From: Collinsella sp. 4_8_47FAA
Lineage (GTDB): Bacteria > Actinomycetota > Coriobacteriia > Coriobacteriales > Coriobacteriaceae
Length of the DNA: 37,015 bases
Assembly (NCBI RefSeq): GCF_000763055.1
Contig: NZ_KN214134.1
Coordinates: forward strand, 82,329-119,343
Direction: 5' to 3'
Positions 15,590 to 23,582 of this stretch are shown here, piece after piece. A program made the translations under genes and the position numbers. Under the pieces are notes generated by a model that saw only the letters and a list, made by a program, of their open reading frames with translations, was not told the origin of the DNA and did no database searches. Positions within the stretch are counted from its first letter, which is position 1. Each line of letters begins with the position of its first letter.

Positions 15590-16576
15590 CTACAGCGCGA
15601 AGTCGCCGCCGACGAGCGTGGAGACGGGCTCCTCGTGGTAAACGGCGGAGATGGCCTGAGCGAACTCCTCGGCGACCGAGATGGTCTTGATCTTGCCACC
15701 GACCTCGACGGGAATGGCGTCGGTGACGAGGCACTCGACGATCGGGGCGTCGTTCAGACGCTCGATGGCCGGACCGGAGAAGATGCCGTGGGTGGCGCAG
15801 ACGTAGATGTCGCCAGCGCCCATAGCCTTGAGCTCCTTGACGTTGGCGCACAGGGTACCAGCGGTGTCGATCATGTCGTCGTTGATGATGCAGGTCTTGC
15901 CCTTGATGTCACCGATGATGCCCATGACCTCGGCGGCGTTGTGGCGCGGACGGCCCTTGTGGGCGATGGCCAGGTCGCAGCCGAGCATGTCGGACAGCTT
16001 CTTGGCGGCCTTGGCGCGACCCACGTCGGGGGAGACGACAACCAGGTTGTCGGTGTCGAAGTGCATGTCGTTGTAGTACTGGCCAAACAGCGGCAGCGCG
16101 GACAGGTGGTTAACCGGGATATCGAAGAAGCCCTGGATCTGGCCCTGGTGCAGGTCGAGGGTGATGATGCGGTTGACGCCGGCGCGCTCGAGCAGGTTGG
16201 CGACGAGGCGGGCGGTGATGGGCTCACGCGGGCCGGCCTTGCGGTCCTGGCGGGCATAGCCGTAGTGGGTGATAACGGCAGTGATGGAGCGGGCGGATGC
16301 GCGCTTGGCAGCGTCGGTGGCGATGAGCAGCTCCATGAGCATGTCGTTGACGTTGCCGCCGGCCACGGACTGAATCAGGAAGACGTCGGCGCCGCGGACG
16401 GTCTCGTCGTAGCGGGCGTAAATCTCACCATTGGCGAACTGCTTTAGCGTAAGGCCCGAAAGCTCGACCCCAAGGTACTCAGCAATCTTCTGAGCGAGGG
16501 GACGGTTGGAGGAACCGGAATACACGCGGATGGACTTGCGCATATTCTCCGACTTCTCGGGATCATTAATCGGCAT
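15590..16576 (-). CDS. prs: Ribose-phosphate pyrophosphokinase
   Basis: The 328-residue enzyme makes phosphoribosyl pyrophosphate from ribose 5-phosphate and ATP, feeding purine, pyrimidine, His and Trp synthesis in the cytoplasm. Family motifs are visible: YSGSSNRPLAQKIAEYLGV, KQFANGEIYARYDETVRGAD, HYGYARQDRKAGPREPITAR, the metal-binding LDLHQGQIQGFFDIPV, and the PRPP loop NDDMIDTAGTLC. AAAGGAG lies 7 nt before ATG 16576. A TACAAT -10 box (minus strand, 16623-16628) is a plausible promoter. The gene is followed by its own terminator and so appears monocistronic, although it has the same orientation as glmU. Confidence 0.96.
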   Translation of the reverse strand: MPINDPEKSENMRKSIRVYSGSSNRPLAQKIAEYLGVELSGLTLKQFANGEIYARYDETVRGADVFLIQSVAGGNVNDMLMELLIATDAAKRASARSITAVITHYGYARQDRKAGPREPITARLVANLLERAGVNRIITLDLHQGQIQGFFDIPVNHLSALPLFGQYYNDMHFDTDNLVVVSPDVGRAKAAKKLSDMLGCDLAIAHKGRPRHNAAEVMGIIGDIKGKTCIINDDMIDTAGTLCANVKELKAMGAGDIYVCATHGIFSGPAIERLNDAPIVECLVTDAIPVEVGGKIKTISVAEEFAQAISAVYHEEPVSTLVGGDFAL

Positions 16577-16718
16577 TACCCTTCTCCTTTATATATCGAA
16601 TGCCATATAGATGCCTTTTTGCATTGTAACCGCGCAACGGGGTTTATCGAGTCTTGATAACGTCTTTACCGTCAACGGACACGAACCGACCACTCATCCG
16701 GTTGCGCAGGTCACGATA

Positions 16719-16752
16719 GAAAAAGGAGCCGCCCCCATGGGAACAGCTCCTT
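16719..16752 (-). terminator. Terminator of glmU
   Basis: AAGGAGC (16723-16729) pairs with GCTCCTT (16746-16752), with CCCATGGG as a self-complementary inner loop. On the minus strand TTTTTCTATCG follows the stem. Confidence 0.8.
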
Positions 16753-16769
16753 AGATACTTGGTAAAACG

Positions 16770-18182
16770 TTATACCTCGTCGTCCTCGTGCAGACGGCGG
16801 CGATAATCGGCGGCCCAGCCCTCAATGTTTACCTGACGGGCGCGGCCCAGGCCAAGTGCGTCGGCCGGGACCGGCTCGGTGATGACGGAGCCGGCGGCCA
16901 CGAGCGCGCCGTCGCCGATCTGGGCGGGCGCGACCATCATGGTGTCGGAACCGATGAAGGCGTCCTTGCCGATGACGGTCTTGTGCTTGTGCACGCCGTC
17001 GTAGTTGCAGGTGATGGAGCCTGCGCCCACGTTGACGCCGGAGCCCATGGTAGTGTCGCCGATGTAGGACAGGTGCGGCACCTTGGAGCCCTCGCCGATC
17101 GTGGACTTCTTGATCTCCACGTGCGTGCCGGCCTTGGAGCCGTCGAGCATGTGGGTGCCCGGGCGCAGGTAGGCGCGCGGGCCGCAGTCGACGCCGTTCT
17201 CGATGACGGCCTCGATGGCGATGGTCTCATCGATGGTGCAGCCGCTGCCGACGGTGGTGTCGGTGAGGCGGCTGTTGGGGCCGAGCTGGCACTCCTCGCC
17301 CACGGTGACGTGGCCGATCAGGTGCGTCTGCGGCCACACGACGGTGTCACGGCCGATAACAGCGTCGGGGCCGATCCAGGCCTGCGTGGGATCGATGAAC
17401 GTGACGCCCTCGGCCATCCAGTGCTCGTTGATGCGGTCGCGCGCGATGGCGGTGAGCTGCGCGAGCTGAATGCGGCTGTTGACGCCCAGGCCGTCGCGGT
17501 AGTCATCGCAGTGGAAGATGGAGACCGCCTGGCCGTGACCCTTGAGGATTTCGAGCATGTCGGGCAGGTAGTACTCGGACTGCGCGTTGTCGTTGCCGAT
17601 CTCGTTAATGTGGGCGGCGAGCTGCGCGCCGTCAAAGGCGTAGCAGCCGGCGTTGCACTCGAGCAACGTGGCGGCCTGCTCGGGCGTGCAGTCCTTCTGC
17701 TCGATGATACGCTCGATCTGACCATCGGCGCCCAGCTTGATGCGGCCGTAGCCGAAGGGGTCGGGCGGGGTCATGGTCATGACGGTGCAGGCGAGCTCGC
17801 CGGTGGCGACGGTTTGCGCGAACTTGGCGACGGTGTCGGCGGTGATGAGCGGCAGGTCGCCGTTGAGCACCACGACGGGGCCTTGCGCGATGCCGCAGGC
17901 CTCGAGCGCGACCTTCACGGCGTGGCCGGTGCCCAGGCGCTCGGTCTGCTCGACGCACTCGACCTTAGTAGCGCTGTTGGCATAGGCGCCGTCGATGAGG
18001 GCGCGCATCTCGTCGGCGTGGCTGCCGATGACGACCACGACGCGGCTGCAGCCGGCCTTGATGGTGGCGTCGACGATCCACTGGACCATGGGCTTGCCCA
18101 GGATCTTGTGCGAAACCTTGCAGTGGTTCGACTTCATGCGGGTGCCCTCGCCGGCAGCGAGGATAATTGCGGTTGCGTCCAT
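16770..18182 (-). CDS. glmU: Bifunctional UDP-GlcNAc pyrophosphorylase / GlcN-1-P acetyltransferase
   Basis: The 470-residue enzyme acetylates glucosamine 1-phosphate and then uridylates it, giving UDP-GlcNAc for peptidoglycan. The N-terminal nucleotidyltransferase domain has LAAGEGTRMKS, VVVLNGDLPL and IIEQKDCTPEQ. The C-terminal half is a left-handed beta-helix of hexapeptide repeats (IGPDAVIGRDTVVWPQTHL, ...) and includes YLRPGTHMLDGSKAGTHVEI and VNVGAGSITCNYDG. ATG 18182 is chosen over a longer open frame because AGGAG lies 6 nt upstream and the protein then starts MDATAIILAAGEG, as the family does. It is divergent from the ECF transporter operon. Confidence 0.96.
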   Translation of the reverse strand: MDATAIILAAGEGTRMKSNHCKVSHKILGKPMVQWIVDATIKAGCSRVVVVIGSHADEMRALIDGAYANSATKVECVEQTERLGTGHAVKVALEACGIAQGPVVVLNGDLPLITADTVAKFAQTVATGELACTVMTMTPPDPFGYGRIKLGADGQIERIIEQKDCTPEQAATLLECNAGCYAFDGAQLAAHINEIGNDNAQSEYYLPDMLEILKGHGQAVSIFHCDDYRDGLGVNSRIQLAQLTAIARDRINEHWMAEGVTFIDPTQAWIGPDAVIGRDTVVWPQTHLIGHVTVGEECQLGPNSRLTDTTVGSGCTIDETIAIEAVIENGVDCGPRAYLRPGTHMLDGSKAGTHVEIKKSTIGEGSKVPHLSYIGDTTMGSGVNVGAGSITCNYDGVHKHKTVIGKDAFIGSDTMMVAPAQIGDGALVAAGSVITEPVPADALGLGRARQVNIEGWAADYRRRLHEDDEV

Positions 18183-18375
18183 GTGATCTCCTGTTACGTT
18201 ATAGAGACGTGTGTTTGGAAACGATACACGGCGCAATATGATACCGCAGGCATATGTTGAGCGCGTAGCGATTGGTTTGCGGCGGTTGAGGCTTGCGCCG
18301 CCGGCGTGGCGTTTGCGCTGCTTGCGTGCGGCGTTGGCGGTGCTGCGGAGCTGTCGTTTGAGCGAGGGGACGGGG

Positions 18376-19269
18376 GTGCCCGTGGACAACATACAAGAGG
18401 AGTTTGGCGGCGAGCCCGTCGCGGCATTCTCGATGTCGCACCCGGCGGTGCCTGCGCTCTACATGGCGCTGACGCTGGGGCTCACCATGTTCTCGATGCA
18501 GCCGGTGCTGATCGCGCTGTCGCTCGCGGGCGGGCTGGCATACGGCTTTGCGACCCGCGGGGCTGCTCGCACGCTGAGCGCGCTTCGCTGGCAGCTGCCG
18601 GTGATTTTGATTATCGCGCTGGTGAATCCGCTGTTTAGCGCCTCGGGCTCGACGGAGGTGTTCCGCATCGGCATGCGCGCAGTGTATTTGGAGAGCATGG
18701 TATACGGTCTGTGTATGGGCGGGCTGTTTGTGGCGAGCGTGCTGTGGTTTGAGGCTACGGCGTCGATGCTCGAATACGATAAGGTGCTCGCGTTGCTGGG
18801 CAACGCCGCACCGGTGCTCGCGCTCATGATCTCGATGTGCATGCGGCTTATCCCGCAGTTTTTGCGCCGCGGCCGCACGGTGCTGGCGGTACAGAATGCG
18901 ATCGATGTTCCGGGGCGCGCTCCGGCCGACCCCGTGCGCTCGCGCTTACGGGCCTCGAGCGTGCTGATGGGCTGGGGCATGGAGGATTCACTGGAGCGCG
19001 CCGACGCCATGCGCTCGCGCGGATGGGGTGCCGCGACACGTCGTACGACGTATGCGCGGTATCGGTTGGGGCGCGGCGATGTTGCCGCGCTGGTGGGGCT
19101 TGCGCTGTTTGGCATGGCCACGACGGCAGTGGCGTGGACTGCGACGATGCAGTATTCGTTTTACCCGCAACTATCGGTGCCGGCGCCGTGGTTGGGCTAT
19201 GTCGTGTACGCTGCCTGGATGATGCTGCCTTGCGCGTCGCACGCGATTGATGAGAAGAGGTTTGGCTGA
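18376..19269 (+). CDS. ecfT: ECF transporter transmembrane component EcfT
   Basis: The 297-residue membrane protein couples ATPase and substrate-binding subunits of an energy-coupling factor importer. Several hydrophobic segments are visible (ALYMALTLGLTMFSMQPVLI, VILIIALVNPLF, LFVASVLWF, a last one near the C terminus). The coupling-helix motif SLERADAMRSRGWG matches the conserved EcfT Ala-Arg-Gly signature. The start is uncertain: GTG 18376 (GAGGGG upstream) or GTG 18382. The frame is open further upstream to 18211, but that part has no family character. TGATG joins its stop to the ecfA start at 19269. Confidence 0.85.
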   Translation: MPVDNIQEEFGGEPVAAFSMSHPAVPALYMALTLGLTMFSMQPVLIALSLAGGLAYGFATRGAARTLSALRWQLPVILIIALVNPLFSASGSTEVFRIGMRAVYLESMVYGLCMGGLFVASVLWFEATASMLEYDKVLALLGNAAPVLALMISMCMRLIPQFLRRGRTVLAVQNAIDVPGRAPADPVRSRLRASSVLMGWGMEDSLERADAMRSRGWGAATRRTTYARYRLGRGDVAALVGLALFGMATTAVAWTATMQYSFYPQLSVPAPWLGYVVYAAWMMLPCASHAIDEKRFG

Positions 19270-20912
19270 TGGCTCGGTTGGATAGGAGCTCGGCGGCGGG
19301 TGTGGCATATGGCTCGGCCGCGCCGGCGATTGAGGTGCGGAGCCTGAGCTTTGCCTACCCCGATGCTGATGCTGCGGTGCTCGAGGGGCTCGACTGGTCT
19401 GTTCCCCAAGGTGCATTTGCGCTGCTTGTTGGCGGTACCGGATCGGGTAAGTCGACGCTGCTGTCGCTGCTCAAGCCCGAGATCGCTCCGGCGGGCGAGC
19501 GCACTGGCGAACTGAGCGTGCTGGGCGAGAACGTTGCCGACATGGACGTACGGGCATCGGCGGAGCGCGTGGGCTATGTGTTCCAGGATCCCGAGAACCA
19601 GATCGTGTGCGAAACCGTGTGGCACGAGATGGCGTTTGGCCTGGAAAACTTGGGGCTAGCACGTGATGAGATGCGCCGCCGTGTTGCCGAGACCAGCTAT
19701 TTCTTTGGTCTGGAGGACTGGCTTCATCGCGATACCGATACGCTTTCGGGTGGCCGCAAGCAGCTGCTGTCGCTTGCCGCCGTTCTGGCGCTGCGCCCGC
19801 ACGTGCTGCTGCTCGACGAGCCCACGTCTCAGCTCGATCCCGTTGCCGAGAAGAATTTCCTGCACGCGCTGTTTCGTGTGAATCGCGAGCTGGGCTGCAC
19901 GGTTGTTGTGGCGACGCATCAGCCGCACCCAATGCTCGAATACGCGACGTGTGCGTACCGGATTGAGGATGGCCGCGTGCACGAGGCGGCGGATATGGCA
20001 TCTTTGGGACGCCGAGAATCGCTGTTTTCCGATGACACGTTGGGGTGGGGTGCCATCCGATGTACAAAAAACGGAGTATTCAGCAGGCGTGAGGACAGTT
20101 TGGGCTCTCTGGAGCCGCCCGGGGACGTATCGAGCGCGAAAAAAAGTTCAGAATTGGACAAATCGTCCGAATTTGTGGCGCAAACGTCGCTCGAGAACGG
20201 CTTGGAAGCCTTCTCGCGCACGGATGGAAGCAGAATACTCCAAAAAATGCACGTTGGGTCGGCTACCACCCTGTCGGAAGGTTGGTTTCGCTACGATCGA
20301 GCGTCCGGCTGGGTGTTGCGTGGGCTCGATGCGTCGTTTTCGGCCGGTGCAGTGCATGCGGTTGTTGGCGGTAACGGCTGCGGCAAGTCGACGATGCTCT
20401 CGGTGCTGGCGAAGACCGCCAAGCTGCAGCGCGGCCGCATGGTGCGCGGAGCGGCCTCGGCGGCGCTGCTGCCTCAGAACCCCAAAGCATTGCTGGTTGC
20501 CGAGACGGTTCGCGATGAGCTGATGGAATGGGCCTCGACCTGCGGATATGACGAGAACTTGGCGCGGGAGCGTGCGGCGAGCTTGGGGTTGTCGGGTCTG
20601 GATGGACGCCATCCGTACGATCTTTCGGGCGGGCAGCGTCAACTGCTTGCATTGGCAAAACTGCTGCTAATCGGCCCCGAACTGCTATTGCTCGATGAGC
20701 CCACCAAGGGTCTAGACCTGTTCAGCCGCCGCATCATCGCCCGCGCCCTGCGTGACCATGCGAAGGCTGGCGGCACCGTCATCATGGCTACGCACGATTT
20801 GGACTTTGCCGAGCAGGTAGCCGACGACGTCGCCATGATGTTTGACGGCGAGATTGCCTGCATGGAGCCGCCGGCCGACTTCTTTGCCGACAACGTGTTC
20901 TATAGGGCGTGA
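19269..20912 (+). CDS. ecfA: Fused two-domain ECF transporter ATPase (EcfA1-EcfA2)
   Basis: The 547-residue protein joins the two ABC ATPases of an ECF importer in one chain. Domain 1 has Walker A GGTGSGKST (near 55), Q-loop VFQDPENQ, signature LSGGRKQ and Walker B LLLDEPTSQLDP. Domain 2 has GGNGCGKST (near 367), LLPQNPKA, LSGGQRQ and LLLDEPTKGLD, then the switch His in ATHDLDF. The linker, residues about 265-328, is low in family similarity and is encoded by a palindromic segment (separate entry). The gene overlaps ecfT by 1 bp and ends 4 bp before the S component, so the three form one operon. Fused EcfA proteins are known in Actinobacteria; the linker insert is the odd part. Confidence 0.9.
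   Translation: MARLDRSSAAGVAYGSAAPAIEVRSLSFAYPDADAAVLEGLDWSVPQGAFALLVGGTGSGKSTLLSLLKPEIAPAGERTGELSVLGENVADMDVRASAERVGYVFQDPENQIVCETVWHEMAFGLENLGLARDEMRRRVAETSYFFGLEDWLHRDTDTLSGGRKQLLSLAAVLALRPHVLLLDEPTSQLDPVAEKNFLHALFRVNRELGCTVVVATHQPHPMLEYATCAYRIEDGRVHEAADMASLGRRESLFSDDTLGWGAIRCTKNGVFSRREDSLGSLEPPGDVSSAKKSSELDKSSEFVAQTSLENGLEAFSRTDGSRILQKMHVGSATTLSEGWFRYDRASGWVLRGLDASFSAGAVHAVVGGNGCGKSTMLSVLAKTAKLQRGRMVRGAASAALLPQNPKALLVAETVRDELMEWASTCGYDENLARERAASLGLSGLDGRHPYDLSGGQRQLLALAKLLLIGPELLLLDEPTKGLDLFSRRIIARALRDHAKAGGTVIMATHDLDFAEQVADDVAMMFDGEIACMEPPADFFADNVFYRA
20061..20252. repeat. Palindrome-like segment inserted in frame in the ecfA linker
   Basis: GGAGTATTC (20073-20081) near the left edge is mirrored by GAATACTCC (20233-20241) near the right edge. 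The flanks TGTACAAAAAAC and AAAAAATGCAC also resemble each other. At the centre, GAATTGGAC and GTCCGAATTTG form a further imperfect inverted repeat. The ~190 bp encode about 64 residues (CTKNGVFSRR to LQKMHV) joining the two ATPase domains. Ends plus interior suggest a small mobile or palindromic element tolerated in the linker. Confidence 0.45.
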
Positions 20913-20916
20913 TAGG

Positions 20917-21630
20917 ATGACGGACTGTCGTTTCTCGCGTTTGCTTGCAAAACTGGAGATCCCGCTGTTGTTGGCAGTGCCGGCGGTGATGGCTGCGGCG
21001 TTACTGTCGGGTGTTGAGCAGGCGGCGCTCGCCATGCTTGTCGTGGTGGCGCTGGTGCTTGCGCTGTTCTTTGCAGGCTACGAGGCGTCGCGACCAGGCC
21101 TGCGCCAGATTATGCCCACGCTGGTGCTGGCGGCGCTGGCGGCGGCGGGGCGCATCCTGTTTGGGCCCATTCCTGACTTTAAACCGGTGAGCGCCATCGC
21201 CATTATCGCGGGGGCGACGCTTGGTCGCCGCAATGGTTTTATGGTTGGCGCGCTGGCGGCGCTGACCAGCAATTTCTTTTTTGGACAGGGCATGTGGACG
21301 CCGTGGCAGATGTATGCCTGGGGGCTCGTGGGATACGTTGGCGGTGTGCTGGCGTATGCGGGTGCGTTCGACCGCGCCGACGGCACCGTGCGCATGCCAG
21401 CGCTGCTGGCGTACGGCTTTGCGTCGGGCCTGCTCTATGGCGTCGTGATCAACGCGTATGACATCATTGGTTTTGTACAGCCGCTTACTTGGGCGGGTGC
21501 CGCGGCGCGTCTTGCCACGGCAGTGCCGTTCGATATTACGCACGGCCTTGCGACCTGCGTGTTTTTGGCCGCCTTGTACAAGCCTTGGTGTCGCCGCATT
21601 AACCGTGTCGTCGTGAAATACGGGCTGTAG
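20917..21630 (+). CDS. ECF transporter S component, substrate unknown
   Basis: The 237-residue membrane protein has six or so hydrophobic segments and a conserved-looking core, FGPIPDFKPVSAIAIIAGATLG, followed by LTSNFFFGQGMWTPWQMYAWG. This is typical of an S-component subfamily, possibly the cobalamin-like type. S components bind the vitamin or metal and dock on EcfT-EcfA. ATG 20917 is preferred to an upstream in-frame ATG at 20842, because the upstream stretch overlaps ecfA and is not hydrophobic. The gene starts 4 bp after ecfA, which shows it belongs to this dedicated operon. No riboswitch that would reveal the substrate is visible ahead of ecfT. Confidence 0.8.
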   Translation: MTDCRFSRLLAKLEIPLLLAVPAVMAAALLSGVEQAALAMLVVVALVLALFFAGYEASRPGLRQIMPTLVLAALAAAGRILFGPIPDFKPVSAIAIIAGATLGRRNGFMVGALAALTSNFFFGQGMWTPWQMYAWGLVGYVGGVLAYAGAFDRADGTVRMPALLAYGFASGLLYGVVINAYDIIGFVQPLTWAGAAARLATAVPFDITHGLATCVFLAALYKPWCRRINRVVVKYGL

Positions 21631-21654
21631 GACATTTCGCGTTCCCTCACGAAC

Positions 21655-21717
21655 TTGCGGTGGAATAGTTCTCGTTTTTGGCTATTTGCTGCCCAAACAG
21701 GAACTATTCCACCGCAA
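21655..21717. repeat. Long perfect-stem hairpin behind the ECF operon
   Basis: TTGCGGTGGAATAGTTC (21655-21671) is perfectly complementary to GAACTATTCCACCGCAA (21701-21717), with a 29-nt loop that has a weaker inner pairing (GTTTTTGG with CCCAAAC). No T run follows, so it is not a standard terminator. It may be a dispersed repeat; only one copy is in this window. Confidence 0.7.
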
Positions 21718-21723
21718 CTTATA

Positions 21724-21763
21724 GGGGGAGAGGGGTCACATGATCTGTTTTCCTCTGTCCCCC
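21724..21763. repeat. GGGGGAGAGG/CCTCTGTCCCCC REP-like hairpin
   Basis: GGGGGAGAGG (21724-21733) pairs with CCTCTGTCCCCC (21752-21763) apart from a 2-nt bulge. It shares the GGGGACAG word with the REP-like elements at 3305, 10303 and 12844. It occupies the convergent gap between the S-component gene and xth, and may contribute to termination from both sides. Confidence 0.5.
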
Positions 21764-21779
21764 AGGAAATTACTTGGGG

Positions 21780-22598
21780 CTAGAGCTCTAGCGTGAGGGT
21801 GACGGGGCAGTGGTCGCTGCCGAAGATATCGCCACGGATACCGGTGTCGCGAACGTTGGCGGCGATCGAATCGCTTACCAGAAAGTAATCGATGCGCCAG
21901 CCTGCGTTGTTCTTACGGGCATTAAAGCGGTAGCTCCACCAGCTGTAGACGCCCTCGACGTCGGGGTTTGCCGCGCGCCAGGTATCGGTAAACCCGCCGT
22001 TGAGCAGCTCGGTAAACTTGCCGCGCTCCTCGTCCGAAAAGCCTGCGTTGCCGCGGTTGGACTTGGGGTTCTTAAGGTCGATCTCCTCGTGCGCCACGTT
22101 AAAGTCGCCGCAAGTTACGACGGGTTTGCCGGTCTCGCACTCGAGCGCGTTCAAAAAGCCGCGGTAGGCATCGTCCCAGGCCATGCGCACGTCGATGCGG
22201 GCGAGTTCGTTTTGCGCGTTGGGAGTGTAGACATCCACAAACCAGAACTTGTCGAACTCCAGCGCGCAGACGCGGCCCTCGGTCGCGGCTTGGGCGACGA
22301 GTTCGGCCGCCTCGCCCTCGCCGGCGTAGGGTAACAGCGCGTCGGCGTGCAGCACGCGCAGCGGTTCCTGGCGGCTAAAGACCGCAGTGCCCGAATAGCC
22401 TTTACGCTCGGCGTAGCTCCAGGTTTGGCGATAGCCGGGCAGGTCAATATCAACCTGGCCTTCTTGCAGCTTGGTCTCTTGCAACGCCAGGATATCGACG
22501 TCGAGTTCTTGCGCGATCTGGATAAAGCTCGGGTCCTTTTTGAGCACGGCGCGCAGGCCGTTAACGTTCCACGAGGCAAAGGTGTAAGTCTGAGGCAT
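21780..22598 (-). CDS. xth: Exodeoxyribonuclease III
   Basis: The 272-residue protein is an AP endonuclease/3'-5' exonuclease of the ExoIII family, acting in base-excision repair. Motifs are FASWNVNGLRAVLKK, LQETKL with the metal-binding Glu41, VDVYTPNAQ, GDFNVAHEEIDLKNPK, SWWSYRFNARKNNAGWRIDY and the C-terminal GSDHCPV with the catalytic His. The length is normal for the family. It stands alone on the minus strand, convergent with the ECF operon and divergent from the sirtuin gene. Confidence 0.95.
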   Translation of the reverse strand: MPQTYTFASWNVNGLRAVLKKDPSFIQIAQELDVDILALQETKLQEGQVDIDLPGYRQTWSYAERKGYSGTAVFSRQEPLRVLHADALLPYAGEGEAAELVAQAATEGRVCALEFDKFWFVDVYTPNAQNELARIDVRMAWDDAYRGFLNALECETGKPVVTCGDFNVAHEEIDLKNPKSNRGNAGFSDEERGKFTELLNGGFTDTWRAANPDVEGVYSWWSYRFNARKNNAGWRIDYFLVSDSIAANVRDTGIRGDIFGSDHCPVTLTLEL

Positions 22599-22734
22599 GG
22601 TGTCCTTTCGACGGGGTTGGCAGGCTTAAGATTAGCGCAACAGGGGCGGGGTGGGATCCGCGCATGCTGACTTAAAGGCCGCATGCTGGGACGTCGCTCA
22701 ACGCTGCCCGACTAACTAAGGACGGAGGACTCAT

Positions 22735-23487
22735 ATGACGCAGGCAATATCGGACCCCAGGCAGGCCTCCGCCGCGCTGGCGGATCTGTTTGACACCCAC
22801 AAGCGCGTGGTCTTCTTTGGCGGCGCTGGTGTTTCCACGGCAAGTGGCATTCCCGATTTCCGCAGCGTGGACGGCCTGTATCACCAGCAGTTTGCCTATC
22901 CGCCCGAGACCATGCTGTCGCATAGCTTTTACGAGGCGCATCCTGCGGAGTTCTTCGACTTTTACCGCACCAAGATGATCGCGCTTAACGCTAAACCCAA
23001 CCGCTGCCACACCAAGCTGGCCGAGCTGGAGCGCGCCGGCAAGCTCGACGCCGTGGTGACGCAAAATATCGACGGCCTGCATCAGATGGCCGGCTCACAG
23101 CGAGTGTTTGAGCTGCACGGATCGGTCCATCGCAACATTTGCCAGTCGTGCGGCGCGGTCTATAGCGCCGAGTGGATTTGCTCGCGCGAGCACGAGGATG
23201 CCGCGGGCGTGCCTGCGTGCCCCGCGTGCGGTGGCCGCATCAAGCCCGATGTAGTGCTCTACGAAGAGCAGCTCCATGAGCATGTGTTGACCGGTGCCGT
23301 TGCCGCCATCGCCGCGGCCGATGCCCTCATTGTGGGCGGGACCTCGCTCGTGGTGTATCCGGCGGCGGGCCTTACGCGTTACTTTACCGGCGATACGCTG
23401 GCCATTTGCAATCTTGCTCCCACCGATCAGGATGCAAATGCCGACCTGCTGATTTCTTGCGACATCGCGGCCGCGTTTGCGTTCTAG
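22735..23487 (+). CDS. cobB: NAD-dependent protein deacylase, Sir2 family
   Basis: The 250-residue sirtuin removes acyl groups from lysines with NAD+ as co-substrate. The motifs are complete: GGAGVSTASGIPDFRS, TQNIDGLHQMAG, the catalytic His in FELHGSVHRN, the zinc Cys pairs CQSC and CPAC, and RIKPDVVLYEE. GGACGGAGGAC lies ahead of ATG 22735. The next gene, folP-folK, is 95 bp away. That gap has a TACAAT hexamer near 23502 and a hairpin. Confidence 0.93.
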   Translation: MTQAISDPRQASAALADLFDTHKRVVFFGGAGVSTASGIPDFRSVDGLYHQQFAYPPETMLSHSFYEAHPAEFFDFYRTKMIALNAKPNRCHTKLAELERAGKLDAVVTQNIDGLHQMAGSQRVFELHGSVHRNICQSCGAVYSAEWICSREHEDAAGVPACPACGGRIKPDVVLYEEQLHEHVLTGAVAAIAAADALIVGGTSLVVYPAAGLTRYFTGDTLAICNLAPTDQDANADLLISCDIAAAFAF

Positions 23488-23533
23488 CCCGCGCGCGCGG
23501 ATACAATAGAAAGACTGAGTGCAAAGCGACCCC

Positions 23534-23559
23534 GCCGCCAGCTCCCCAAGCTCGGCGGC
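23534..23559 (+). other. Hairpin between cobB and folP-folK
   Basis: GCCGCCAGCT (23534-23543) pairs with AGCTCGGCGGC (23549-23559) with one bulged base. GTGGGCATTTT follows, then the AGGAGG of folP-folK. It could end cobB transcripts or form part of the folP-folK leader; the T run is short. Confidence 0.45.
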
Positions 23560-23582
23560 GTGGGCATTTTAGGAGGATGTTC

